From an uncultured Alphaproteobacteria bacterium (lineage in GTDB: Bacteria; Pseudomonadota; Alphaproteobacteria; RF32; CAG-239), in NCBI GenBank assembly GCA_944390315.1, contig CALXPO010000003.1, forward strand, positions 1-64,000: a stretch of 64,000 nt of DNA, in the 5' to 3' direction. Shown in pieces: positions 1 to 8,906 of this stretch. Position 1 is the stretch's first letter. The number at the start of each line of letters is the position of its first letter. A model generated the notes under the pieces. That model was given only the letters and a program-made list of their open reading frames with translations, searched no databases and was not told the DNA's origin. The translations under genes were made by a program, and so were the position numbers.

Positions 1-70
1 AATACATTAAAAGTCTCTTTTTCTTCAATATGCTATTGCAAAAAAGTTTTAAACATTGTGCTAAAATATA

Positions 71-99
71 TTGACTTTTAATATATTTTAGCTTACATA
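71..99 (+). promoter_or_regulatory. Probable sigma70 promoter for a small RNA and/or the Abi gene
   Basis: TTGACT at 71-76 and TACATA at 94-99 are separated by 17 bp. The -35 lies in the loop of a perfect 11-bp inverted repeat (61-71 with 81-91). Transcription would begin near 106, just before the structured segment that precedes the Abi gene. The -10 match is only moderate. Confidence 0.4.
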
Positions 100-105
100 T
101 ATAGA

Positions 106-175
106 TAACAGACCCACTAGGCCTCTGATGTTTCATTAGTTTTGGAATATTAAGCACAATTAGTGGGTATATTTT
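106..175 (+). ncRNA. Candidate structured RNA upstream of the Abi_2 gene
   Basis: An 8-bp closing stem is formed by ACCCACTA (112-119) and TAGTGGGT (161-168). Inside it lies a second hairpin, CTGATG (124-129) with CATTAG (133-138). The 3' side runs into a T-rich stretch, as at an intrinsic terminator, and a promoter-like element sits upstream. It could be a free small RNA or simply the structured 5' leader of the Abi gene. I recall reports that some Abi_2 (AbiF-type) genes are paired with an upstream noncoding RNA, but I cannot confirm a family match here. Confidence 0.35.
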
Positions 176-193
176 TATTCAGTAGAGAAAAAA

Positions 194-1180
194 ATGCTAA
201 TAGACCACAACATTCCAACATCATTTTCACAGCAAATTAGTTTATTAAAATCTAGAAATTTAATATTTAATGATGAAAGCAGAGCTTTAAAATACCTTTC
301 ATACATAGGTTATCATAGATTGGCCATGTACTGGAATACATTTTATGTGGATAAACATACTAAAGAACAATTTAAGTCTCAAATCAAATTTGAAGATATA
401 CTTCAACTATATATTTTTGATAGGAAATTAAGAACTCTTTTTATGGAAGCAGCGGAAAGAATAGAAGTCTGTTTCAAGGTATTATTCTCTAATATTCTCA
501 GCACGACTCAAGATAATGCCTTTTGGTTTCTTAATGGAGAATTATTCTCTTCAAGAAAAGATATCTTTTATATTGATTGCAAAAAGCAAGAGGAAATATA
601 TAATCATTCTAAGCTGTTAGATGATATTAATAGTAACATTCTAAAATTCAAAAAAAATATCGATTCTTTACATTCTTTCTCTGATATAGCAACAACTAGA
701 ATACCTTCTTGGCAATTAGTAGATGTAATAACTTTTGGAAATTTTTCAAAAATGATATCTTTAGTGAAAGGAGAATATTCCACAAAGTTTTATGAGGTAT
801 TTTGTTTACCTAAAGCAATCTTTGATAACTGGTTAGAATGTATTGTATCAGTAAGAAATATTTGTGCTCATTACGGATTATTTTACCGCAGAACTTTTAG
901 TACAACACCTCGTTCTCTTTCCAAAAGCAAAAAACGAGCAAGATTAATTGATTTAGAAGAAGTGAAAAGCACATTCTATGCAGAATTCTTTATCTTTAGT
1001 TTTTTTATGAAACAAATATCTCCTTCTACATCGTGGTGTGATAGAGTATTATCTCTTATTAAAGAAAATCTAAATAACCCTCATTTGTCTTTAGAACTTT
1101 TAGGATTTAGAGAAAATTGGTATGATAATATCATTTTTGAAGATAAAAAAGATTTCTTTAACAATTCTACTTCCCTGTAA
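194..1180 (+). CDS. Abi_2 (AbiD/AbiF-like) abortive-infection family protein
   Basis: This 328-residue protein fits the Abi_2 family of abortive-infection proteins, HEPN-like helical proteins thought to act as RNases that stop phage growth. Visible signatures are the N-terminal YLSYIGYHRLAMYW block (about residues 35-49), the LYIFDRKLRTLFMEAAERIEV helix (about 72-92), the WQLVDVITFGNFSKM segment in the middle, and SVRNICAHYGLFYRR (about 222-236), which carries the R-N-x3-H HEPN catalytic motif. No signal peptide or membrane segment is seen, so it is cytoplasmic. The ATG has a weak GAGA ribosome site. Its neighbours are the upstream structured RNA candidate and a downstream tRNA fragment, fitting carriage on an integrated element. 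Family call is firm; antiphage activity is inferred. Confidence 0.85.
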   Translation: MLIDHNIPTSFSQQISLLKSRNLIFNDESRALKYLSYIGYHRLAMYWNTFYVDKHTKEQFKSQIKFEDILQLYIFDRKLRTLFMEAAERIEVCFKVLFSNILSTTQDNAFWFLNGELFSSRKDIFYIDCKKQEEIYNHSKLLDDINSNILKFKKNIDSLHSFSDIATTRIPSWQLVDVITFGNFSKMISLVKGEYSTKFYEVFCLPKAIFDNWLECIVSVRNICAHYGLFYRRTFSTTPRSLSKSKKRARLIDLEEVKSTFYAEFFIFSFFMKQISPSTSWCDRVLSLIKENLNNPHLSLELLGFRENWYDNIIFEDKKDFFNNSTSL

Positions 1181-1293
1181 CAGGCTGGTGGTAGCTTGTT
1201 TTAGCGTGGTAGCTCGGTGGTAGCTCGGCAAAAAAATCGCTAAAATTTTAAGATTAACATATTGATTTATAAAGATAATATTTCACAAACACA

Positions 1294-1343
1294 GTCGATT
1301 TGTAATCAGTGGGTCGGGAGTTCAAGTCTCTCTGTCGGCACCA
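1294..1343 (+). pseudogene. 3' fragment of tRNA-Thr(TGT), likely attachment-site remnant
   Basis: The segment holds a threonine anticodon loop (TTTGTAA, anticodon TGT at 1301-1303), a T-arm (GGGAG, TTCAAGT, CTCTC), a seven-base acceptor 3' strand (TGTCGGC), a discriminator base and an encoded CCA (1341-1343). The matching 5' half is absent: the upstream sequence is AT-rich and does not pair with the acceptor, and the anticodon stem is imperfect. Lone 3' tRNA halves typically mark the distal att site of an element that integrated into an intact tRNA gene; that tRNA would lie to the left of this window. Confidence 0.65.
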
Positions 1344-1349
1344 GTTTCC

Positions 1350-1377
1350 AAGCCCTTGAAATTCAAGGGCTTTTTCT
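1350..1377 (+). terminator. Intrinsic terminator after the tRNA fragment
   Basis: AGCCCTTGAA pairs with TTCAAGGGCT around a one-base loop centre and is followed by TTTTTCTTTT. It is the kind of terminator that follows a tRNA gene, so it was probably carried over with the tRNA 3' end. Confidence 0.7.
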
Positions 1378-1553
1378 TTTATTTAGCCTATTAAATTCAA
1401 CTCAAAAATAGTGTTTTTATCCCCTTTTTATGGCTCAAGCTACCACCGAGCTACCACCACCCAGAAATTATTGTTAAAATTCAATAGATTAATTATAAGT
1501 TTTTTATAATAAATCTTTTAAAAAATCTCCATTTTTCAATATGCAAACAGCCT

Positions 1554-1585
1554 AAAAGACATCGGAATACTCCGATGTCTTTTTA
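1554..1585. terminator. Hairpin terminator, usable in both directions
   Basis: A 12-bp stem (AAAGACATCGGA with TCCGATGTCTTT) and a 4-base loop are followed by T residues on the plus strand and by four T residues on the minus strand. It may end minus-strand transcription from the large RTX gene about 250 bp away, or plus-strand readthrough from the left. Confidence 0.6.
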
Positions 1586-1828
1586 ATTAAGCCGTATTCA
1601 TAACACGATAGCAAAGCCTCCCCCAAAAGAACCATTAAGAAAAGCTAAACCTTACGGAATTTTTGAAGCATTCATAAAATTAAGAACAACACGTGATTGT
1701 ACGAATTATGGAATTTTGTTACCGCCTATGATCTATGATACATTTTAATATGCTGCAAGATTAAATCACATTAACTACTAATCCACCGCTCTGGTAATTA
1801 GGGGAATTTTACCATTCAAATATTTCCT
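1586..1828. other. Gene-free stretch
   Basis: I see no convincing gene, repeat or RNA here. It separates the terminator from the 3' end of the RTX gene. Confidence 0.5.
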
Positions 1829-4800
1829 TTAGATTACCTTTTTGAACAATTCTTGACCTGCCGCCAAAGAATACGTATCATTAACATCCTGATTCATGTT
1901 TAATTGAGTATCAATAGATGCCGAGTTACTGTTATTAAAACTGTTCATGGCTTGTATCAGTTGATCGGCATTGCTGATATCCAACATACTTCCATCATAA
2001 AGCTCTATTGTTTCAACTTTGGCTGAAGATGAACCGAATTGATTATTAATTTGCAATCCTTTATTTTCATCACCATTAACGATAACCCTCAAATTATTTC
2101 CGATTTGTTCAAACGACAAATCGTTTTGGCTAATACCATCACCAAAGACAATTTTGTCATTTCCGCCGCTTTCGGTGATAATATCAAAGCCATCACCAAG
2201 ATTATATTGATAAATATCATCCCCGGCACCGCCGTTTAACATATCGTTTCCGCAGCCTCCGATAATGATGTCGTTTCCGCCATTGGCGTAAATTTCATCG
2301 TTACCGTCCTCTCCAAAAATTATGTCGTTAAAATCTGTTGCCTTAATATTTTCATCACCATTGGTTTGGTTTAAGACCAGTCCATTTTCCGCCAAATTAA
2401 AGGAAGTACCGTTTGAAAATTGTAACGTTATGTTTCTGGATTGATTATTGGAAAAGAAACCTTCAATTATGAGACCTTGAGAATGATCATCATTCAAAAA
2501 AATGTTTAGATTATCATTTTCATTCATAAAGCTCAAATCGGAAAAAGAAACATTATCGCCAAAAATTATTTTATTGTCGGCATTGTCATATTCACGGATA
2601 ATATCCAAACCATCTCCTCTACGCCAAATATAAGTATCACTACCGTCTTCACCGACTAGAATATCATTTCCTTTGCCACCAATCAAAACATCATCGCCGC
2701 TACCGGCGCTAATTTGATCATTTCCTATGTTCCCGTAAATGATATCATTATAATTCGTTCCATCTATACCATTACCTACGGAAAACTGTTCCAAAACAAA
2801 ACCGTTGGTACAAATATCTTGTACGGAATCATCGGAAAATTTAAGAAAACGAACTGTTTGCATATCTCTTTCATAATGATAAAAGAAATTTTCAATTTTC
2901 AAACCTTCCGTTTTTTCATCGCCGACATAAATATATAAGTCGTTATAATCACGATAAAAATGAATATCATTAAACGTAATTCCCGTACCAAAACTAAGTG
3001 TATCTGTACCGTTTCCTTGTTTGATAACATCGAAACCGTCGCCTAAATTCCAAATAAAAGTATCATTTCCCGCACCGCCGTCAAGGATATCGTTTCCACG
3101 TCCACCCGAGATGATATCATCACCGTTTTCACCGGTAAGATTATCATGACCGCTTCCTCCATTAAGAATATCGTTTTCATCGGTTCCAACCAGATTTTGC
3201 GGAATTCCTTCTGTTCCAAAGACCAGATTATCTCTGTTTAAAGTTTGACTTCCGCCGTCGGAAAATTCAAGAGTATAATTATGTCCGCTTCCGTAAAAAT
3301 AATTTTTAATATTCATTCCCTGAGATGTATTACCGTTAACAAAAAGTAACAAATTTTCACCGTCTTTTTGCCAACTTAAATCGGCAAAAGTAATACCTTC
3401 ACCAAAACGAATAATATTTTCGCCGAAGTCTGTAATTTCATCAAAACCGTCGCCTAAGTTCCATAAATATATATCTCTACCGTCCCCGCCTTGGAGATTG
3501 TCATTTCCCTTACCACCGACTAAAGTATCGTTACCTCCCTTTCCGTATAAGGTATCATTTCCGCCGTTACCGTACATAATATCTTCGTATTCATCTCCGG
3601 ATGCATTATCGTTTTTATCTGATTGATTTAGCATAAAGCCATCATTATCGGGAGAATAAGTTGTTCCGTCGGCAAATTTTATCAAATATTTTGAAGCAAA
3701 ATCGGTTAATTTTACACCTTGAGTTCTGTCACCATCGACATAAATATATAAGTTGCGATTATCTCTTTCAAACGTTAACCTTTCAAAAGTTATTCCTTCA
3801 CCGAATTGAATAGTATTTATTCCTGTATTATAATCAATTACGGTATCCAAACCGTCTCCCAAATTCCAAATGATGGTGTCATTTCCTTTGTCACCGTACA
3901 ATTCGTCATTACCTTTTCCGCCGACAAGAATATCATTTCCGTCTTTTCCACGCAAAGTATCATCACCGCCGTTACCGTAAATAACATCATTATAGGCTGT
4001 TCCCGAGCAAGATTCCGATTTGTCGGATTGAGTTAATATCAATCCGCTCTCTGCCAGATTCAGCGTTGTTCCGTCAACAAATTCCAGAGTATAGTAAATA
4101 CCTTGGGAGCGATAATAATAGTTAATTAATTTTACGCCTTGGGTTCTGTCGCCGTTAACATAAATATCCAAGTGATTACCATTATGCCTAAAAATCAGAT
4201 TGCTCAAGGCAATCCCTTCACCAAAACGAATAGTATTATTGCCTCGGGAATCATGAAGCTCATCAAATCCGTCACCTAAGTTCCAAATATAAGTATCGTT
4301 TCCGGCGGTACCGCTGTAATCATCATCACCGTAAATAATATCAATACCTTTTCCGCCGACAATAGTATCATTACCGCCTTTTGCATAAATGGTATCGGCA
4401 CCGCCGTTACCGTAAATTGTATCATCAAAATCAGTACCTTTAATTGTTTCTATACTGTTTTTTTGTTCAAGCACTAAACCATTATCCGACAGATTAAATA
4501 TATATCCATCGGCAAATTGTAATTTTTCAACCATATATTTATTTTTTTGCGAGCTAAAGAAGCTCATAATCATAACTCCTTGAGCCTCATTTTCTCTCAA
4601 ACAAATCAGTAAATCTCCACCGTAACAAACCAATTTCAAATCATCAAATGTGATATTCTCGCCAAAACGAATTGTATCATTTCCGGCAGTTTCCCATATA
4701 GTATCTAAACCATCGCCTCTGTTCCAAACATAGGTATCATCGCCTTCGTTGCCGCGGAGTTCATCATTTCCTGTGCCGCCGATAAGAATATCATTCCCGT

Positions 4801-7681
4801 GTCCGGCATCAATATAGTCATCGCCACCTTCGGCATAAATGATATCATCATATCCGCCGGCAGTAATTCTCTCGCTTTGATCGGTTTGATGTAAAAGAAA
4901 GTCATGATCGGACAAACGGATAATACTACCGTCAGCAAATTTTAAGGTTTTATAAGTTCTATCTATTCCGTAAAAAAAGTCACGAATAATAATTCCTTGA
5001 GTTTCACTTCCGGCGACCATAATCTGTAAATCATAAGTATTAATACAGCGGAATTTTATTTCATTTGCATACACGCCTTCGCCAAAAAGCATGGTATCAT
5101 TATTTTCACCATCATTGATTGCGTCTAAACCGTCGCCTATACCCCAAAAATAGGTATCATTACCACTCTGACCCTGTAGTGTATCGTTTCCTGTACCACC
5201 TTCAATCCAATCATTTCCGCTGCCTCCCCAAATATCGTCATTTCCTCCGTATCCAAGTAAAACGTCATCTCCGTTTGAGCCGGAAAGGGAATTATTGTTT
5301 TCATCTCCGTCTTTTATTTCTCCGTCGCCCGCTGCAGGTAAACTACTCCAGTGTTGTAAAACATAGTCATAATTCCACTGAGTGCCATCAGCAAACTCTA
5401 TCAAGTCGACAACCGTTGAGGTTGACCCTTGACGGTCAAAATAACTTAAAATGCGAATACTGTCACTTTCGCTTCCGTCATCATAATTAACAGTAATGAT
5501 TAAATCAAACCCTTGTCTGTTCAGAGTAATATTATCGGGAGAAATGCTCTCGTCAAATTGAATAACATCTTGAACAATTCCTCTTTGATCGGAGTTGATA
5601 TTATCAATTGTATCTTGTCCGAACCCTTTACCAAACTTGTAGATATCGGCTCCGTTGCCGCCGGATAGATAATCGTTACCACTTCCGCCTGTTAAAACAT
5701 CATTTCCGTCACCACCGAGAAGATAATCATTTCCGGCATCACCGATCAGAATATCGTTACCATTTTCTCCGTAAATATGGTCATCACCATTTCCGCCGTT
5801 GATTAAATCATTTCCGTCATCAGCGTATATTTTATCATCACCATCACGACCATATATATTTTCATCAGCGGCTGTTCCAAAAATAGCATCGTTTCCACTG
5901 CTGCCGTCGACATTGTAACCGAAATATTTTCCCAAATCTTCAGCAAATCCATTATCATAATTGGCTTCGGCGGTATTTTTGAATGCGGTTACAATCAGGT
6001 CATAATTATCAATATTACGCAGAGCATTGGAAAACTCAGATACTACTTGACAACAATAACTCGCATTTTGGGTATATAAGGCAGAAAGGAGTGAAACGGC
6101 TTCCGAGGCGTCCACGGTCCATTCTTTGCTGCTCAAATTATAAACAAGTTTTATTCCTTCGGCATAAGATTTATAATTGCCGCTTAATAACAACATATTT
6201 TTGGTGTATTCTTCAAGCAAGTCAAAAGCTTGCAAAATATAGGGCGCGGCGTGACCATGCGGATTGGGATCTCTTTCGCCGCTACACCAAGTTCCGAGAA
6301 ATTCTCTTCCCAAAAATTCTTCCAAAGCCTCCAGTTTGCGGCAATCACCTAGGACATTACCGTATATTCTGGTGGGATTGCGCCCATCGGGATCCATATC
6401 GTAAACACCGGCCCAACGATAGATAATTTCGGGCAAAAGGGCATTTCGTGTTGCGATGTCATCTTCCGCCCAAAATGCTTCAACCACGTTTCTTAAGGCA
6501 CCGCTTTCATCTAAAGCCATTGCCGTCAACAAATCAAAAACGTTGCCCGAAGCTGAAATATGTAATCTCACATCATCTTCCACCGGATGAGTTATTCTCA
6601 AATCAGGGGGTAGGGTGTCTTCGGGATTAGTATCAAACCAAACATCAGAAACGGTGCCTGTTGTGCCGTCGGCTTTAATAAAAGTTCCTGCTTGCTTGTG
6701 GGCATTTCCGTTTTCGTCGACAGTTTCTTGGTTATTGTAATCCAAATTTATACCGACAATTCCGACTTGCTCCAAAGACAGCAATTCGTCGGGTTCGGTT
6801 ATGCCGTTTTGATTGTTGTCTTTCCAAACCTTAACTTCATTCCAAGCCTCATCGTTTGCATTAAAAATGCCGTCTTTGTTACTGTCTAAATCTTTTAAGG
6901 CTTCAAAGCCGTTAACCGCTTTTTCTCCGGACGAAAGAACGGAATTGTTGCCAAACAATTCCGTTCCGTTATCAATTTTGCCGTTACCGTTAATATCTCT
7001 GACCAACAAAGCGTCATCTTTTGCGACCCAAGCGGTTTTTTCTTGGAACAAGTTTCCGTCATGGTCAAAATAAACCCCGCTGTCTGCCGTAATCGTTTCT
7101 ATTCCATCGCCGTCTAAATCCAATACCAACGGGGATCGCGTCTCCTCCGCCGTTTTAAACAAGCCCTTGATTTCACATATTGTTTTTTCTTTAAGGATTG
7201 GACAAACATTTATATATGCAGGCAATTCACATTGAAAACGTTCTTCACTTATTTCAACGCCTTCTTCTGATAAAAGTTGTTTAATTTTTTCTAAAATATC
7301 ATCCTGGTTTTCTGCTATCCATTCTCCTATTTTCCAACTAATATCTACCATTATACCAATTAGAATTGCCGCTGATACAACATGAGCAGTTACTGCTCCA
7401 CTTGTTATAACAGCCCAGTATCCAAACGTTCCCAGTACATATTTTTGAATAGATTCTGTTTCGCCTGTTTCACAAAAATCTTTTATAGCAAAAAACACAC
7501 CGAAGTAGCCATATGTTTTAAACATTTTACTAAGGTGCGCAATGTCTGAAGGAGCTAAACTTGATGCGTATTTTCCTAGAGCAGACATTCCAACTTCTGT
7601 CCCTGTAATAACTGTTTGTTGGATTTGATTTACAATGTTTCTAAGAAACCCCATATCTTCTTGAGAGAGTTGCGCATTCAT
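1829..7681 (-). CDS. Large RTX exoprotein with helical N-terminal module; complete member of a toxin cassette array
   Basis: This 1950-residue protein has no Sec signal. Residues 1-170 form a helical module with a long hydrophobic Gly/Ala-rich hairpin (about 90-125), suggestive of a membrane-inserting or pore-forming domain. Residues 170-230 are the shared junction ([16 protein letters not shown]), leading into EF-hand-like calcium motifs (DINGNGKIDNG, DLDSNKDGIFN). From about residue 593 come glycine-rich GGxGxDxI nonapeptides, then nine modules of the GDGxDxI...IRFGEGI...LEFADGT type typical of haemolysin-type calcium-binding-related domains. The tail (LIQAMNSFNNSNSASID) resembles RTX C-terminal type 1 secretion signals. 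A strong AAGGAG precedes the ATG, 17 bp after the upstream membrane-protein gene. No ABC or HlyD exporter is encoded in the window. Secretion and calcium binding are family knowledge; toxicity is inference. Confidence 0.85.
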   Translation of the reverse strand: MNAQLSQEDMGFLRNIVNQIQQTVITGTEVGMSALGKYASSLAPSDIAHLSKMFKTYGYFGVFFAIKDFCETGETESIQKYVLGTFGYWAVITSGAVTAHVVSAAILIGIMVDISWKIGEWIAENQDDILEKIKQLLSEEGVEISEERFQCELPAYINVCPILKEKTICEIKGLFKTAEETRSPLVLDLDGDGIETITADSGVYFDHDGNLFQEKTAWVAKDDALLVRDINGNGKIDNGTELFGNNSVLSSGEKAVNGFEALKDLDSNKDGIFNANDEAWNEVKVWKDNNQNGITEPDELLSLEQVGIVGINLDYNNQETVDENGNAHKQAGTFIKADGTTGTVSDVWFDTNPEDTLPPDLRITHPVEDDVRLHISASGNVFDLLTAMALDESGALRNVVEAFWAEDDIATRNALLPEIIYRWAGVYDMDPDGRNPTRIYGNVLGDCRKLEALEEFLGREFLGTWCSGERDPNPHGHAAPYILQAFDLLEEYTKNMLLLSGNYKSYAEGIKLVYNLSSKEWTVDASEAVSLLSALYTQNASYCCQVVSEFSNALRNIDNYDLIVTAFKNTAEANYDNGFAEDLGKYFGYNVDGSSGNDAIFGTAADENIYGRDGDDKIYADDGNDLINGGNGDDHIYGENGNDILIGDAGNDYLLGGDGNDVLTGGSGNDYLSGGNGADIYKFGKGFGQDTIDNINSDQRGIVQDVIQFDESISPDNITLNRQGFDLIITVNYDDGSESDSIRILSYFDRQGSTSTVVDLIEFADGTQWNYDYVLQHWSSLPAAGDGEIKDGDENNNSLSGSNGDDVLLGYGGNDDIWGGSGNDWIEGGTGNDTLQGQSGNDTYFWGIGDGLDAINDGENNDTMLFGEGVYANEIKFRCINTYDLQIMVAGSETQGIIIRDFFYGIDRTYKTLKFADGSIIRLSDHDFLLHQTDQSERITAGGYDDIIYAEGGDDYIDAGHGNDILIGGTGNDELRGNEGDDTYVWNRGDGLDTIWETAGNDTIRFGENITFDDLKLVCYGGDLLICLRENEAQGVMIMSFFSSQKNKYMVEKLQFADGYIFNLSDNGLVLEQKNSIETIKGTDFDDTIYGNGGADTIYAKGGNDTIVGGKGIDIIYGDDDYSGTAGNDTYIWNLGDGFDELHDSRGNNTIRFGEGIALSNLIFRHNGNHLDIYVNGDRTQGVKLINYYYRSQGIYYTLEFVDGTTLNLAESGLILTQSDKSESCSGTAYNDVIYGNGGDDTLRGKDGNDILVGGKGNDELYGDKGNDTIIWNLGDGLDTVIDYNTGINTIQFGEGITFERLTFERDNRNLYIYVDGDRTQGVKLTDFASKYLIKFADGTTYSPDNDGFMLNQSDKNDNASGDEYEDIMYGNGGNDTLYGKGGNDTLVGGKGNDNLQGGDGRDIYLWNLGDGFDEITDFGENIIRFGEGITFADLSWQKDGENLLLFVNGNTSQGMNIKNYFYGSGHNYTLEFSDGGSQTLNRDNLVFGTEGIPQNLVGTDENDILNGGSGHDNLTGENGDDIISGGRGNDILDGGAGNDTFIWNLGDGFDVIKQGNGTDTLSFGTGITFNDIHFYRDYNDLYIYVGDEKTEGLKIENFFYHYERDMQTVRFLKFSDDSVQDICTNGFVLEQFSVGNGIDGTNYNDIIYGNIGNDQISAGSGDDVLIGGKGNDILVGEDGSDTYIWRRGDGLDIIREYDNADNKIIFGDNVSFSDLSFMNENDNLNIFLNDDHSQGLIIEGFFSNNQSRNITLQFSNGTSFNLAENGLVLNQTNGDENIKATDFNDIIFGEDGNDEIYANGGNDIIIGGCGNDMLNGGAGDDIYQYNLGDGFDIITESGGNDKIVFGDGISQNDLSFEQIGNNLRVIVNGDENKGLQINNQFGSSSAKVETIELYDGSMLDISNADQLIQAMNSFNNSNSASIDTQLNMNQDVNDTYSLAAGQELFKKVI
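6993..7174 (-). repeat. Toxin junction repeat, copy 1 (inside the complete gene)
   Basis: This 182-bp segment encodes the stretch from about [17 protein letters not shown] to LLVRD. It recurs almost base for base at 8703-8884 and 12073-12254, at the 3' ends of two other genes. Here the reading frame continues into the RTX region; in the other copies it ends within a few codons. Near-identity at nucleotide level implies recent duplication or ongoing homologous exchange. Confidence 0.9.
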
Positions 7682-7698
7682 TACTAATCTCCTTTTAT

Positions 7699-8457
7699 CT
7701 AAAATTTATTCTTTTTTGATTTTTCAAATAAACTATAGTATCTCTTTACATAAAAAGAATGAAATATATAAGAAGTACCTTCAGCAAATACGACTAAAGA
7801 TAACAGCTTCAATTTTAACTGAAAAGAATCTTCCGCCTCATTCAAAGCCAAATAAATTACATAAGGAAATAACATAAATGAGATAATTGCAAAAAAATAA
7901 CAGGAATTTATAAGATTTTTTACATTTGAATTTTTATGTTTATCTTTTTGAATTTTACAAAAATATGCATATAATTTATTAACAGAAGTCATATAACATA
8001 AAGAAACTCCAACCATAAAAAAAGCTATAATTGCCAGTGAAAGATAGGATTTTGAAGTGATTTGGCTAAAAATCCCCAAAGATTTTAGAGCTTCTTCAAA
8101 AGAAATATTTCCCTTATCGGGAGTTTCTAATAAAATTGATAGAACTACGGTAGCCGCAGAGATTAAAAACGCTTGTTTTCTTGAACGTTCAAATGAATCT
8201 TGTTTATATGTAAAATATAAACAAAGTGATGAAAAAATCATAATTAAAAGGCACGGTATATAACCACAACTTCCATCATAGCATATTTTTATAAAAAACA
8301 ACCAACTATAAATAAATAATCCCCAAACCAACCCCGTATATATAGGATGCCTGTTCGTCGGTGTTTCCATTTGTATCAGTTTTTTCTTATATGGGTTATC
8401 ATCACTAAGCTGTTCACTTAATTTATTTTCATAAAGATCATATTTTTGGAAAAACAT
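7699..8457 (-). CDS. Multi-span membrane protein, candidate immunity protein for the 1950-residue RTX protein
   Basis: I do not recognise a family. The 252-residue protein has about six hydrophobic segments (for instance LFIYSWLFFIKI, CLLIMIFSSLCLYF, AFLISAATVVLSIL, LAIIAFFMVGVSL, CYFFAIISFMLFPYVIYLAL) with short charged loops and a Lys-rich C-terminus, so it should be an inner-membrane protein. It is transcribed immediately before the RTX gene with a 17-bp gap. Position and topology match membrane immunity proteins that protect against pore-forming bacteriocins, and the other two cassettes also have a dedicated gene in this place. The immunity role is inferred from context only. Confidence 0.6.
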   Translation of the reverse strand: MFFQKYDLYENKLSEQLSDDNPYKKKLIQMETPTNRHPIYTGLVWGLFIYSWLFFIKICYDGSCGYIPCLLIMIFSSLCLYFTYKQDSFERSRKQAFLISAATVVLSILLETPDKGNISFEEALKSLGIFSQITSKSYLSLAIIAFFMVGVSLCYMTSVNKLYAYFCKIQKDKHKNSNVKNLINSCYFFAIISFMLFPYVIYLALNEAEDSFQLKLKLLSLVVFAEGTSYIFHSFYVKRYYSLFEKSKKNKF

Positions 8458-8483
8458 TTTACCTCTCAGTTGAAGATTATTTT

Positions 8484-8546
8484 TTATATATTAAATCTCA
8501 AAGAATTGAGATATTTTTGTGGCGGTTCTGTATAATACTTTCTCAT
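8484..8546 (-). CDS. 20-residue conserved leader ORF, possibly a remnant N-terminus
   Basis: A GAGGAG ribosome site precedes an ATG and a 20-codon frame beginning MRKYYTEPPQKYLNSLR. The same first 17 residues, with two changes, open the leader of the next cassette (start at 11914), after which the two sequences diverge completely. Either this is a conserved leader peptide, or it is the N-terminus of an ancestral gene whose remainder was replaced when the cassette was inserted. The frame stops 26 bp before the membrane-protein start. Confidence 0.4.
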   Translation of the reverse strand: MRKYYTEPPQKYLNSLRFNI

Positions 8547-8906
8547 AGACCTCTCCTCAGTCGCATGAACCTACTTACCATTCTCTATAAATAATTTTTA
8601 TTTGCAAGCATAAATTTTATTTTTTACATTTTTGTATTTTTACTTCCTTAGATTATTAAAATCCACCTTTCGTAAATTTTAATAATCTAAGCCGCTAATC
8701 TTATATCTCTGACCAACAAAGCGTCATCTTTTGCGACCCAAGCGGTTTTTTCTTGGAACAAGTTTCCGTCATGGTCAAAATAAACCCCGCTGTCTGCCGT
8801 AATCGTTTCTATTCCGTCACCGTCCAAATCCAACACCAACGGGGATCGCGTCTCCTCCGCCGTTTCAAACAAGTCCTTGATTTCTCCAATGATTTTATCT
8901 AAAATG
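8495..8906 (-). repeat. Cassette boundary repeat, copy 1 (leader + inverted repeat + junction)
   Basis: About 412 bp here match 11863-12276. In minus-strand order the block contains the end of one toxin module (junction), its stop codon in an inverted repeat, an AT-rich leader, and the start of the small leader ORF of the next cassette. The divergence points fall within the leader ORF on one side and at the unique N-terminal module on the other, as expected for exchange of cassettes by recombination. Confidence 0.85.
8647..8691. repeat. 16-bp perfect inverted repeat holding the orphan toxin stop codon, copy 1
   Basis: CTTAGATTATTAAAAT (8647-8662) and its exact reverse complement (8676-8691) flank a 13-base spacer. 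The TAG stop of the lysozyme-RTX gene (8687-8689) lies in one arm. No T tract follows on either strand, so it is a poor intrinsic terminator; a recombination or processing site is a possible alternative. Confidence 0.7.

Larger units (their letters stand above)
1206..1457. repeat. 20-bp perfect inverted repeat flanking a tRNA fragment
   Basis: GTGGTAGCTCGGTGGTAGCT at 1206-1225 is exactly reverse-complemented at 1438-1457. A partial third copy (TGGTGGTAGCT) is at 1186-1196. The arms enclose the tRNA-Thr 3' fragment and its terminator. The unit faintly resembles a tRNA D-arm. I see no gene between 1181 and 1828 apart from these items. Confidence 0.7.

Noticed and set aside
1200..1343. A split or intron-containing tRNA made of the D-arm-like block at 1206-1230 and the tRNA-Thr 3' half
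   Set aside because: The block lacks an acceptor strand pairing with TGTCGGC, and it recurs inverted at 1438-1457, so it is better read as a repeat.
5119..7073. Plus-strand reading frames opposite the large RTX gene
   Set aside because: They arise from the repetitive, calcium-motif-rich codons of the real gene; they have no ribosome sites and no recognisable domains.
8647..8691. Inverted repeat as a plain intrinsic terminator
   Set aside because: No run of T follows the stem on either strand; kept as a repeat with open function.
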